DNA of 32,817 bases from an uncultured Dehalococcoidia bacterium (GTDB taxonomy: Bacteria; Chloroflexota; Dehalococcoidia; Lucifugimonadales; Lucifugimonadaceae), in the NCBI GenBank assembly GCA_913048295.1, contig CAJWWK010000026.1, positions 1 through 32,817 on the forward strand, written 5' to 3'. Under the pieces are notes generated by a model, which saw nothing but the letters and a program-made list of their open reading frames with translations, was not told the origin of the DNA and did not search any database. Shown here piece by piece: positions 1 through 7,846 of the stretch (position 1 is the stretch's first letter; each line of letters begins with the position of its first letter). The position numbers were made by a program, and so were the translations under genes.

Positions 1-2
1 AT

Positions 3-155
3 TACCGGTGGCGACGCGAGTACGGCGGACTCAACCTCGACCAGGCAAAACGGCTCAAGAGACTCGAACAGGAGAACGCACGACTGAAGCGGACAGTGGC
101 CGATCTCGCCCTGGACAAGCAAATCCTGAAAGAAGCGGCCGAGGGAAACTTCTGA
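3..155 (+). pseudogene. IS3-family transposase OrfA, C-terminal fragment (cut by window edge)
   Basis: The reading frame from base 3 to the TGA at 153-155 gives about 50 residues containing REYGGL, then DQAKRLKRLEQENARLKR, then ADLALDKQILKEAAEGNF. This is the leucine-zipper and C-terminal signature of OrfA from IS3-family elements, the small DNA-binding product that precedes the DDE integrase OrfB. The 5' part lies outside the window. A frame-2 continuation (LLSPPLRR) resembles the usual start of OrfB, reached by frameshift, but it decays at once and no DDE domain follows. The VOC gene ends at base 221 on the other strand. The element is therefore broken at its OrfB end and is likely a remnant. 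Family assignment is sure; whether OrfA is intact upstream cannot be seen. Confidence 0.75.
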
Positions 156-220
156 GCCCTCCACTCCGCAGATTCCGGTCGGGAAATCGAACGTTGGCTA
201 TTGCGCTGAGAAGGCTTGTA

Positions 221-580
221 CTAGCTGAACTGTTCGAGCGACAGCCTATTATCCTCGGGATCGCGCAATTTCGCCGACCTCACCCCGGGGGTCACCTCGT
301 AAATCGGTTCGACTTCGAAGCCCTTTTCTTTCAGGTCGAACACCGCAAAGTCCAGGTCGTCGACCCTGATCGAGAGAATCACCGAGCCGCTCGTGCGCAC
401 CTCACCACCGCCATGAATCGCAAGCTGGCAGCTGCCAGAATCGAGGGTGACCCAGGCCTCTTTAGCCAGATCACCGGCAGATTCGGGATTTGTGACCGCA
501 AACCCCAGTGCGTCACGGTAGAATTTCGCAAGTCGGCCCACATTGTTGGCAACAAGAATCACCTGGTATAAATCGGCCAA
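221..580 (-). CDS. VOC (glyoxalase/bleomycin-resistance fold) family protein
   Basis: This 119-residue protein has the compact single-domain size of the vicinal oxygen chelate superfamily. It shows the opening strand (LYQVILVANNVGRLAKFYRD), the GF.V..P segment, the middle SVILSIRVDDLD strand, and the closing KLRDPEDNRLSLEQF motif, whose terminal Glu is the usual second-half metal ligand. VOC proteins bind a divalent metal and act as glyoxalases, dioxygenases, isomerases or drug-binding proteins, so no substrate can be named. The usual N-terminal metal His is not evident (VILVAN). The start is TTG at 580, supported by a GGAG about nine bases upstream. It stands alone between an IS remnant and a divergently transcribed methyltransferase. 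Confidence 0.8.
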   Translation of the reverse strand: MADLYQVILVANNVGRLAKFYRDALGFAVTNPESAGDLAKEAWVTLDSGSCQLAIHGGGEVRTSGSVILSIRVDDLDFAVFDLKEKGFEVEPIYEVTPGVRSAKLRDPEDNRLSLEQFS

Positions 581-743
581 TCGTTCGTCTCCCCGTGTTC
601 ACCTGTTAATTCGTTGACCCATCGAAGCTAACCCGGAATCAGAGCGCTGTCATACAAACGTTTTCACTTAAAACGATCCTAATATGGGCGGCGAACCAAC
701 CTGCTGTTAATGTTTTAGAGACAGTGTTAACTTAGAACCTGTC

Positions 744-1601
744 ATGAAAAAGAACTCGATAAATCTCGCCGACAACCTCGATTTCCTTCGTGAAGTTCCC
801 AATGCCGCGGTCGACCTGATCTACATCGACCCTCCCTTCAACACAGGAACCCAGCAGTCGATCACTCGCCTCAAAACCGTGCGCGACGAGGGCGGTGACC
901 GCACCGGATTCGGCGGCAACCGGTATCGGACAGAACGACAGGGTAGTACTTCGTACCTCGATGCATTCGAAGACTACATGGCTTTTCTCGCTCCCCGAAT
1001 CGACGAGGCCCGCCGGGTGCTGGCCGATAACGGGTCGATATTCCTTCATGTCGATCAGCACGAGTCGCACTACTGCAAGGTGTTGCTCGACCGGGTGTTC
1101 GGGCGCAAATCGTTCATCAACGAAATCATCTGGTCGTACGACTACGGCGGGCGCTCAAAGAAAAAGTGGCCCACCAAACACGACACGATCTTCTGGTATG
1201 CCATCGATCCCGCCAACTACACGTTCAATGCCAACGCGATCGACCGCATCCCGTACATGGCACCGGGTCTGGTCGGTAAAGAAAAAGCTGCCAGGGGTAA
1301 GGTTCCAACCGACGTCTGGTGGCAGACGATCGTACCGACCAACGGAAAAGAGCGTACGGGCTATCCGACCCAGAAACCGCTTGCGATTCTGGAGCGGATC
1401 GTAAAAGTCCACTCGAACCCCGGCGACATGGTGATGGACTTCTTCGCTGGTTCGGGAACGACCGGCGTCGCGGCCGCCAGAAACGATCGGCTGTTCGTAC
1501 TGGTCGACTCCAACCCGGAGGCGGTTCAGGTCGCCGCAAAGCGCCTGACGGAGTACACGCCCGAATGCGTCGGATTCACGCCTGAACCGCAGCTGGTCTA
1601 G
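744..1601 (+). CDS. Solitary site-specific DNA methyltransferase (N6-adenine or N4-cytosine, beta class)
   Basis: This 285-residue protein belongs to the N6/N4 amino-methyltransferase family. Catalytic motif IV DPPF lies at residues 29-32, near the N-terminus. The S-adenosylmethionine-binding motif I (DFFAGSGTTG, residues 232-241) follows near the C-terminus, and the order IV then I defines the beta class, which includes CcrM. YPTQKPLAILERIV before motif I and VLVDSNPEAV after it are also typical. DPPF is common in beta-class enzymes of either base specificity, so the target base is not decided. It is shorter than CcrM and lacks a clear C-terminal DNA-binding extension. No restriction endonuclease gene lies beside it, suggesting an orphan epigenetic or anti-restriction role. 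No clear ribosome binding site precedes the ATG. Confidence 0.88.
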   Translation: MKKNSINLADNLDFLREVPNAAVDLIYIDPPFNTGTQQSITRLKTVRDEGGDRTGFGGNRYRTERQGSTSYLDAFEDYMAFLAPRIDEARRVLADNGSIFLHVDQHESHYCKVLLDRVFGRKSFINEIIWSYDYGGRSKKKWPTKHDTIFWYAIDPANYTFNANAIDRIPYMAPGLVGKEKAARGKVPTDVWWQTIVPTNGKERTGYPTQKPLAILERIVKVHSNPGDMVMDFFAGSGTTGVAAARNDRLFVLVDSNPEAVQVAAKRLTEYTPECVGFTPEPQLV

Positions 1602-1619
1602 AGGGCCGTCTAACCAGTC

Positions 1620-1642
1620 CCCTCTCCCTGGCAGGGAGAGGG
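1620..1642. repeat. Perfect hairpin, 10-bp arms and 3-base loop
   Basis: Arms CCCTCTCCCT (1620-1629) and AGGGAGAGGG (1633-1642) are perfect inverted copies around a GGC loop, followed by TTAGGGTG. It lies about 20 bases after the methyltransferase stop, so it may end that transcript, but it lacks a T-run. Its form resembles dispersed intergenic palindromes known from many genomes. Confidence 0.7.
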
Positions 1643-1698
1643 TTAGGGTGTGGGTCGAACAAGTGATCGGGCACAAGTGCAAGCGAGCACTCAACCCC

Positions 1699-1763
1699 AC
1701 CGGCTCGACGTTCCGATTCAGCCACCACCCACCGTGCCGGAGGAAACGCGCCAATGGCACCCT
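1699..1763. repeat. 65-bp direct repeat, copy 1
   Basis: This begins ACCGGCTCGACG and ends CAATGGCACCCT. It matches copy 2 at 1869-1933 at 59 of 65 positions by eye, with no gaps. Repeat units are offset by 170 bases. Confidence 0.8.
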
Positions 1764-1868
1764 GCAGGAGGAAACCAACCAGCGGCATATGCGTCTCGGT
1801 TCACGCAACGCCTGCCGATCTCGCAGGGAACTGCGCAGACAACCCCGGACTCGATCCGGGATCCATCT

Positions 1869-1933
1869 ACCGGCTCGACGTACCGATTCAGCCAACCCCC
1901 ACCCTGCCGGAGGAAACGTGGCAATGGCACCCT
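1869..1933. repeat. 65-bp direct repeat, copy 2
   Basis: This is the second copy of the 65-bp unit at 1699-1763, with about six mismatches. Its last two bases overlap the stop codon of the acyl-CoA dehydrogenase on the minus strand, so the repeat abuts or slightly invades the 3' end of that gene. Confidence 0.8.
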
Positions 1934-3077
1934 AAAGCTCCCCGATCAGTGCCCTCGAAATCACCAGCCGCTGGATCTCCGACGTCCCCTCGTAAATTTC
2001 GGTCACCCGCTGGTCCCGGTAGATACGTTCGACCACCGACGGCTTGAAATAACCCACGCCGCCGTGAATCTGCAGCGCCTTGCTTGCGATCCGGCCCGCG
2101 GCTTCCGACGCGTACACCTTCGCCATGGCTGCCTCTTTTCCGTGCGGCAACCCCTCGTCGTACAGGGCAGCAGCCCGCCACGTCAGCAAACGCGCTGCAT
2201 CGAGCTCGATCGCCATATCGGCCAGCATGAATTGAATCGCCTGCCGGGTGGCGATCGGCCGCCCGAACGTCTCACGCTGCTTCGAATACGAAAGCGCAGC
2301 CTCATACGCACCCTTCGCAAGACCCAGGCACTGGGCCGCGATCATGATCCTGCTCGAATCGAGAATCTTGAGAGCGATTCGGTAACCCTCACCCTCTTCG
2401 CCAAGCCGATTGCCCACCGGTATGCGGCAATCCTCGAACACCAGCTCGGCCGTCGCACAGCCCTTCATGCCCATCTTGCCGTGCTGCGGGTTGATCGTGA
2501 AGCCCGGAGTCCCCTTCTCGACCACAACTGCTGTCACCCCCCGGTGTCCGGCGGCCCTGTCATGGTTCGTGAAAACGGAAAAAACGTCCGCAACCGCACC
2601 GTTCGTGCAAAATAACTTTGAACCGTTCAACACGTACTCATCGCTATCGCGGGTCAAAGTGGTTTCAAGCGCAAGCGCATCCGACCCAGTCCTGGCCTCG
2701 GTCAAAGCAAACGCTGCGATCTTCTCGCCCGAGGCCAGCGCAGGAAGCCATCTCTGGCGCTGCTCGTCCGAACCGCCGTGATTGATAGTTTGCGATCCCA
2801 GTGAAACGTGGGTGATCAGCACCGTGCTCGTCGAACCGCAGGCAGCCGCAACCTCTTCAAGCACCACCATGAAGTCTCGATACCCACCGCCCGAACCACC
2901 GAACTCCTCCGGAACCGTCATGCCGGTAAGGCCCAGCCCGGCGAGCCCCCGGAACTGGTCGATCGGGAACTCCGCGAGGGTGTCAACTGCGTCGGCCAGG
3001 GGTGCCAGCTTCTCGGCCGCAAACTCCCGCACGGTCGTCGCCAACATGGTCTGCTGTTCGTTGTAGAACGGCTGCAT
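1932..3077 (-). CDS. Acyl-CoA dehydrogenase (short/medium-chain type)
   Basis: This 381-residue FAD flavoprotein would catalyse alpha,beta-dehydrogenation of an acyl-CoA thioester, passing electrons to ETF. The order is an N-terminal helical domain (MQPFYNEQQTMLATTVREFA), the middle beta domain with FALTEARTGSDA and the GKMGMKG flavin/substrate segment, then the C-terminal helical domain with YSKQRETFGRPI and LQIHGGVGY. Near the end, the Glu of IYEGTSEIQ is the catalytic base position of short/medium-chain enzymes. I place the start at ATG 3077, preceded by AAGGG, rather than at 3143, because the extra 22 residues are unlike the family. Length fits the family. It stands alone on the minus strand, divergent from ruvC. 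Chain-length specificity cannot be read. Confidence 0.93.
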   Translation of the reverse strand: MQPFYNEQQTMLATTVREFAAEKLAPLADAVDTLAEFPIDQFRGLAGLGLTGMTVPEEFGGSGGGYRDFMVVLEEVAAACGSTSTVLITHVSLGSQTINHGGSDEQRQRWLPALASGEKIAAFALTEARTGSDALALETTLTRDSDEYVLNGSKLFCTNGAVADVFSVFTNHDRAAGHRGVTAVVVEKGTPGFTINPQHGKMGMKGCATAELVFEDCRIPVGNRLGEEGEGYRIALKILDSSRIMIAAQCLGLAKGAYEAALSYSKQRETFGRPIATRQAIQFMLADMAIELDAARLLTWRAAALYDEGLPHGKEAAMAKVYASEAAGRIASKALQIHGGVGYFKPSVVERIYRDQRVTEIYEGTSEIQRLVISRALIGEL

Positions 3078-3283
3078 ATCCGAACCCTTTTTGAATAACT
3101 TGTAAGCGCTTTGATCGGGGCGCCGAAATTCGATTCGTAACAATACACCGGCAAGGTAATATCGATCACCCCGTGAAAGTCATGTCTGCTTCGAGATCAG
3201 GCGGGGATAAGACTAAACTCCGCAACTGGATTCGCTCTTATATTCTGTAACGCCCAGCCGTACCCGAAGAACGGACCTGCCAA

Positions 3284-3790
3284 TTGCGAATACTCGGAAT
3301 CGACCCCGGACTCACCAACACCGGTTACGGTGTGATCGACATCGTAGATCGCGAGTACCGGGCCGTCGAAGGCGGAGTCGTCCGCACCAAGTCAGGTGTG
3401 CCGATGGAGGAACGCCTCTTTAAGATCTACTCAGTGATTCGGGACGTGATCCAGGAGTTCAATCCCGACGCGGTAGCCATCGAAGACCTCCACTCGCACG
3501 CCCGATTCGTAAAAACTGCCATCCTGCTGGGTCATGCGAGGGGCGTCGTCGTTATGGCAGCCGGCGAAGCTCAACTCCCCGTGTTCAACTACCAGCCGAC
3601 CCGGGCAAAGAACATCGTGACAGGCTCGGGCAGGGCCGATAAAGACCAGATCAAGCAGGCCGTGGCCGCACACCTGAAAAACCCCGACGCCGCAAAAAAC
3701 GAACATGTGGCCGACGCCTTCTCCATCGCCATCTGTCATGCGATCATGGCCGATAGCCCGGCGGTCGAGGCCATAGAGGCAGCCAGGTAA
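3284..3790 (+). CDS. ruvC: Holliday junction resolvase RuvC
   Basis: This 168-residue homodimeric endonuclease makes symmetric nicks in Holliday junctions in the final step of recombinational repair. It opens with the RNase H-fold signature GIDPGLTNTGYG (Asp7). It contains VAIEDLHSH (Glu67), LLGHARGVV, and EHVADAFSIAICH, whose His141 and Asp144 match the third and fourth metal-binding positions of Thermus-type RuvC. The segment equivalent to EQVF in enterobacterial enzymes is EDLHSH here, as in many non-proteobacterial forms. The start codon is TTG at 3284, immediately before the conserved RILGIDPG. It is the first gene of ruvC-ruvA-ruvB; ruvA begins six bases after its stop. Confidence 0.96.
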   Translation: MRILGIDPGLTNTGYGVIDIVDREYRAVEGGVVRTKSGVPMEERLFKIYSVIRDVIQEFNPDAVAIEDLHSHARFVKTAILLGHARGVVVMAAGEAQLPVFNYQPTRAKNIVTGSGRADKDQIKQAVAAHLKNPDAAKNEHVADAFSIAICHAIMADSPAVEAIEAAR

Positions 3791-3796
3791 CCGAAA

Positions 3797-4441
3797 TTGA
3801 TCAACTACCTGACAGGAACCATCCGCAATATCACCCGCGACCCTGCGAAAGCGGTGGTCGTTGCCGGCGGCGTCGGATACGAGGTCAGCCTGCCGACCTA
3901 TGTCTACCAGTCGCTGGCCAACGACGGCATCGGCGCCGGGTCGGAGGTCGAATTCGAAATCTACTACCACGTAACAGAGCGGCAACCGAAGCCGATGCTC
4001 GTAGGCTTTCGCCATCCCAGCGAAAAAGAATTTTTCGAACAACTCATCCAGGTCGAAGGCATAGGCCCCGCCAAGGCCGCGGCCGCGCTTGTCTTCCCGG
4101 TTTCAACCATTGCCTCGGCCATCGAGACCGAGGATTTTGGCGCACTCCAGCGACTACCCGGAATCGGCAGCCGGGCCGCCCAGAAGATCGTCGCAACGCT
4201 GCGTGGCAAAGTGGCCGCCACCGCGCTGCTCCAGGACGCCGGCATTTCAGAACAGGGCCATACCCAGTCCCCGGTCGATGCACGCTCGGAAGCGGTCGAT
4301 GCGCTCGTCACTCTCGGGTACCGGCCAACAGAGGCGCGAGACAAGGTTGAAGATGCCATTCGCCGCGCCCCGGAAGTGATCGACGATCTACAGGCGCTCA
4401 TGCGAGAAGTTTTCAGGGCACAGGTCTCTCAACAGGAGTAA
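3797..4441 (+). CDS. ruvA: Holliday junction branch migration complex subunit RuvA
   Basis: This 214-residue protein would form the tetramer that holds the four-way junction and loads RuvB rings. It has the N-terminal OB fold (INYLTGTIRNITRDPAKAVV, then GVGYEVSLPT), a central tandem helix-hairpin-helix region (IQVEGIGPAKAAAAL, then LQRLPGIGSRAAQKIV), and a C-terminal UBA-like domain (EAVDALVTLGYRPTEARDKVE) that contacts RuvB. The start is TTG 3797 with AGG ten bases before it. The gene sits tightly between ruvC and ruvB, seven bases before the ruvB start, so the three are surely one transcript. Confidence 0.96.
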   Translation: MINYLTGTIRNITRDPAKAVVVAGGVGYEVSLPTYVYQSLANDGIGAGSEVEFEIYYHVTERQPKPMLVGFRHPSEKEFFEQLIQVEGIGPAKAAAALVFPVSTIASAIETEDFGALQRLPGIGSRAAQKIVATLRGKVAATALLQDAGISEQGHTQSPVDARSEAVDALVTLGYRPTEARDKVEDAIRRAPEVIDDLQALMREVFRAQVSQQE

Positions 4442-4448
4442 TTGACAG

Positions 4449-5624
4449 TTGGCTGCAGGACCCGATGAACAAGAAAAATCAGATGAAAACGGACGCGAAC
4501 GGATAGTCCAGGCGACTCCCCCTGACCGCGGACCCGGTGATTCCGGGAGTGAGGCCGAGATCATCGCCGGAGAGCAGGCGCTGGAGGAGCGCGCACAACA
4601 ACTCGCCGAAAATCCTCCAGATTCTACTGACGTTCAACAGCGCATGGCCCGCGATCTGCGCCCCCGCCATTTTCGCGATTACGTCGGCCAGAAAGAGGTC
4701 GTCAACAGTATTTCGATTGCGGTACTGGCTGCCAGGAAACGCGGCGACACCCTCGACCATGCCCTGTTCCACGGCCCGCCCGGCCTCGGCAAGACCACCA
4801 TCGCCCACATCATCGCCCGCGAGCTCGACTCCACCCTCGTCCACACATCAGGCCCCGCACTGGAACGCCCGGCTGATGTCGTGGGGCTGCTTTCAAATCT
4901 AAAGACCGGCGACGTCCTGTTCATCGACGAAATTCACCGGCTTTCACACGCGGTCGAGGAGTACCTCTACTCGGCAATGGAAGACTTCAGGGTCGACTTC
5001 ATGACCGGCTCCGGCGCCTTCGCCAAGAGCATCAACTTGCCCCTGCAACCGTTCACGCTGATCGGCTCAACAACCCGCGCCGGCATGCTCAGCGCACCCC
5101 TCCGCGAACGGTTCGGTCTCGCCTACCACCTCGACTTCTATTCGATCGAAGACCTGGCAAAAGTTGTGACCCGCTCAGCCAGAATTCTCGAAGTCGACAT
5201 CGACAGCAAAGGTGCCCTGGAAATCGCAAAGCGCTCGCGCGGTACGCCACGGATATCGAACCGCCTCTTACGCCGGGTAAGGGATTTTTCGGAGGTCAGG
5301 CACACCGGGGCGGTCAACAAGTCCGTTGCCTCCGAAGCACTGGGGATCGAAGGTGTCGACGCGCTTGGCCTCGACCGGCTCGACCGCCTGTACCTGACGA
5401 CCCTCTCGAAGAACTACCAGGGCGGGCCGGCTGGTATTCAGGCGCTGGCCGCGACCATTAACGAAGACCAACAGACCCTTGAAGACGTTGTTGAGCCGTT
5501 CCTGCTGAAGATCGGCTTCATCGTCCGAACGCCGCAGGGCCGCCGCACCACGCAAGAAGGCTTCGAGCACATCGGCATCAAGCCCAGGCTCGACGTCCCG
5601 GCAGGCCAGGGAACCCTGCTTTAG
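4449..5624 (+). CDS. ruvB: Holliday junction branch migration ATPase RuvB
   Basis: This 391-residue AAA+ motor would form hexameric rings that drive branch migration with RuvA. Walker A GPPGLGKT is near residues 109-116. Walker B with DEIHRL follows, then sensor-1 region IGSTTRAG, the arginine-finger segment PLRERFG, sensor 2 GTPRISNRLLRRVRDF, and a C-terminal winged helix ending in IGFIVRTPQGRR. The N-terminus is about 45-60 residues longer than in typical RuvB, and this acidic, low-complexity stretch is not conserved. The start is TTG 4449 with AGGAG (4434-4438) ten bases upstream, overlapping the end of ruvA. A later start would still leave a complete AAA+ core. Confidence 0.96.
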   Translation: MAAGPDEQEKSDENGRERIVQATPPDRGPGDSGSEAEIIAGEQALEERAQQLAENPPDSTDVQQRMARDLRPRHFRDYVGQKEVVNSISIAVLAARKRGDTLDHALFHGPPGLGKTTIAHIIARELDSTLVHTSGPALERPADVVGLLSNLKTGDVLFIDEIHRLSHAVEEYLYSAMEDFRVDFMTGSGAFAKSINLPLQPFTLIGSTTRAGMLSAPLRERFGLAYHLDFYSIEDLAKVVTRSARILEVDIDSKGALEIAKRSRGTPRISNRLLRRVRDFSEVRHTGAVNKSVASEALGIEGVDALGLDRLDRLYLTTLSKNYQGGPAGIQALAATINEDQQTLEDVVEPFLLKIGFIVRTPQGRRTTQEGFEHIGIKPRLDVPAGQGTLL

Positions 5625-5953
5625 CAGCTTGCCCCGCTTCCTTATCCCGACCTGGTGACGCCGCAATCGATACCATTCTCGAAATTAAAAATTCGAGGAA
5701 AGTTACGAGACTACAGTCATTCTGAACTTGATTCAGCATCTCCTTTGAATGTAGCGCGAACCAAGATTCTTCGCGAATATCGCCTCGCTGTTTACATGAG
5801 TAGTGGTCGCACACCAGATAGATTCTGAATCAAGTTCAGAATGACAATATCCGCCACTTAAAACTTCGCCTGAGCGTGAATCACGTCAACATAGCCAACT
5901 TGATTCAAGGCGGCATGATGGCGGGACTATCAGCAGCGCCACCACCACTAACC
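5625..5953. other. Intergenic gap carrying an inverted-repeat element
   Basis: This 329-base gap lies between convergent ruvB and the ABC exporter pair. It has no supported gene. The 130-bp inverted-repeat element (5716-5845) fills much of it. The remainder, including 5846-5953, shows no clear signal, and I saw no T-run terminator for either flanking operon. Confidence 0.6.
5716..5845. repeat. MITE-like element with perfect 21-bp terminal inverted repeats
   Basis: The left end 5716-5736 (beginning GTCATTCTGAACTTG) and right end 5825-5845 are perfect inverted copies over 21 bases. After one mismatch, four further bases pair, giving about 26 paired positions per arm. The 130-bp whole carries no open frame of note. 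The shape fits a non-autonomous mobile element or dispersed intergenic repeat, or a large cruciform/RNA hairpin between convergent genes. No target-site duplication is obvious. Confidence 0.7.
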
Positions 5954-7846
5954 TTAAGTCGTCGACTCTTGTGCCGCCTGCGTGGCCTGTTGGATCAACT
6001 CGTCCGGAATGTCGTCGAACGAGGCATAGTTCATCGAGTACAAACGGGCGTACAGACCCCCAAGCTCCATCAATTCGTCGTGGTTCCCCGTCTCGATAAT
6101 CTGGCCGTCCTGCAGCACGATAATGCGATCGGCGCTCCGGATAGTCGCCAGCCGGTGTGCGATCACGATACCCGTCCGACCCTCCATCAGCCGGTGAAGT
6201 GCCTGCTGAATCAACATCTCGGTATAAGAATCGATACTTGCCGTCGCTTCGTCGAGAATCAATATCTTGGCATCCGCCACGATCGCCCGGGCGAACGAAA
6301 TCAACTGGCGCTGCCCCAGGGACAGGTTCCCACCCCGCTGCTCGAGCTCAGTCTCGTAACCGTGCGGGAGCTTCATGATGAACTCGTGCGCGCCCACAGC
6401 CCTGGCAGCTTCGATAACCCCTTCACGGGTCACATCGTCCTTGGCGTACCTGATGTTCTCAAAAACCGTACCCGAGAACAGGAACGGCTCCTGCAGCACC
6501 ATCGCCACCTGCCGGCTGAGCGAGTCCTGCGTCACATCCCGAACGTCGTGTCCCCCCACCTTCACCGAGCCCTCCCAAACATCGTAAAAACGGTGGACCA
6601 GCGACGTGGTCGAAGTCTTGCCCGAACCGGTCGGCCCCACAAGAGCCACAGTTTCACCGGGGTTCACCTTGAAATTAATGTCCTTCAAAATCGGCTGGTC
6701 GGGGAAATAACCGAACGTCACATTCTCGAACTCTATCGACCCGTCTACGTCATCGAGTACGATCGCGTTCGACTTGTCCTTGATATCGACGGGAACGTCG
6801 ATCACCTCGAAAATGCGTTCGCCAGATGCCATCGCGCGCTGCAGAACGTTGTAGTGCATAGTGAGAGAGCGAATCGGGTCGAAGAACCGCTGGACGAACA
6901 GGACGAACGCCACCATCACTCCGATTTCAATCGTTCCGCCCAGTACAAAAAAGCCGCCCATTATCACGATGATTGCCATTGCTGCACCCGTAAGAGTGTC
7001 GACGATCGGCAGCATCATCACACCGAACTTCGATGCTCGGTTCGCGGCGCGCAGGTTTTCCGAGGATCGGATGTCGAACAGGTCGTAGTTCACGTACTCG
7101 CGCGACATTCCCTGCACGACCCGAACGCCATTAATGTTTTCGGCCAGCGCTCCGCTGACGATCGAAGACGTGACGCGTGCGCGCAGAAAAGCGCGTCTCG
7201 CGTATGGCAGCCAGATTATCCGCACGATCAGCAACGTCGGCAGTACCGCAAGGGTCATCAGGCCCAGCCGCCAGTCGAGCCAGATCATCGCCCCTATAAT
7301 CCCAGCCAGCAACACCAGGTCGCCAATTGCAAACACCGCGGTCTGGAGGAACTCCTGCAGTGCCGCCACGTCCCCCTGCAACCTCGACATCAGCTTCCCG
7401 ATTTCCGTTTTGTCCATAAACGAAAGAGAAATCCGCTGGAGGTGCAGATACATCGCACGCCGCATGTCGAACAATATTCGCTCCGCCACCCGGCCGACGA
7501 TCAGTTCCTGCAGGAAGTTGGCGACAAAGTTAAATCCCACCGCGACGAGGAAAAAGATCACCATCGTCGCGAGCTTAGACCGACCGACCGCGCCGCCCGC
7601 CAGCGCGTCGTCGTACACGCTCTTAACGATCAACGGGAACGCTATCGACGAAACCGTGAATATAAAAACGGCCGCAATTGCGACAAAAAGCAATTTCTTG
7701 TAAACCGCGACGTACTTGATGAATCGCCCCACGACCTGGCCGTTAAATGCCTCGCCAAACACTTCGTCATCGGTCGTCGGCCCGCGGCGAATCGAAGCCT
7801 TCGGCGGGATCTGGTGACTGCGATCGCCGAGTGGTGTGGTGCCCAT
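5954..7846 (-). CDS. ABC exporter half-transporter, consensus Walker B subunit
   Basis: This 630-residue protein has a six-helix type IV exporter membrane domain (hydrophobic segments from about residue 55 to 340) fused to an ATPase domain. Walker A GPTGSGKT lies near 403. The signature reads LSLGQ rather than LSGGQ, near 505. Walker B ILILDEATASID, with the catalytic Glu, lies near 528, and the H-loop is IVIAHRL. Its ATG overlaps the stop of the upstream half-transporter by one base (TAATG, minus strand), so translation is coupled. Together the two genes look like a heterodimeric exporter of the TM287/288 or BmrCD type for lipids, drugs or peptides. The substrate is unknown. Confidence 0.93.
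   Translation of the reverse strand: MGTTPLGDRSHQIPPKASIRRGPTTDDEVFGEAFNGQVVGRFIKYVAVYKKLLFVAIAAVFIFTVSSIAFPLIVKSVYDDALAGGAVGRSKLATMVIFFLVAVGFNFVANFLQELIVGRVAERILFDMRRAMYLHLQRISLSFMDKTEIGKLMSRLQGDVAALQEFLQTAVFAIGDLVLLAGIIGAMIWLDWRLGLMTLAVLPTLLIVRIIWLPYARRAFLRARVTSSIVSGALAENINGVRVVQGMSREYVNYDLFDIRSSENLRAANRASKFGVMMLPIVDTLTGAAMAIIVIMGGFFVLGGTIEIGVMVAFVLFVQRFFDPIRSLTMHYNVLQRAMASGERIFEVIDVPVDIKDKSNAIVLDDVDGSIEFENVTFGYFPDQPILKDINFKVNPGETVALVGPTGSGKTSTTSLVHRFYDVWEGSVKVGGHDVRDVTQDSLSRQVAMVLQEPFLFSGTVFENIRYAKDDVTREGVIEAARAVGAHEFIMKLPHGYETELEQRGGNLSLGQRQLISFARAIVADAKILILDEATASIDSYTEMLIQQALHRLMEGRTGIVIAHRLATIRSADRIIVLQDGQIIETGNHDELMELGGLYARLYSMNYASFDDIPDELIQQATQAAQESTT

Larger units (their letters stand above)
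1602..1931. other. Repeat-rich intergenic region
   Basis: This 330-base gap between the methyltransferase and the acyl-CoA dehydrogenase (converging genes) has no convincing gene. It contains a perfect 10-bp-arm hairpin (1620-1642), two 65-bp direct repeats (1699-1763 and 1869-1933), and between them a short interrupted palindrome with arms CCCGGA and TCCGGG around 1844-1861. The open frames that cross it are low-complexity and continue antisense into the neighbouring gene. Confidence 0.7.

Noticed and set aside
1650-2615. 321-residue plus-strand open frame through the repeats
   Set aside because: Its 3' half is antisense to the acyl-CoA dehydrogenase and its 5' half is the direct-repeat region.
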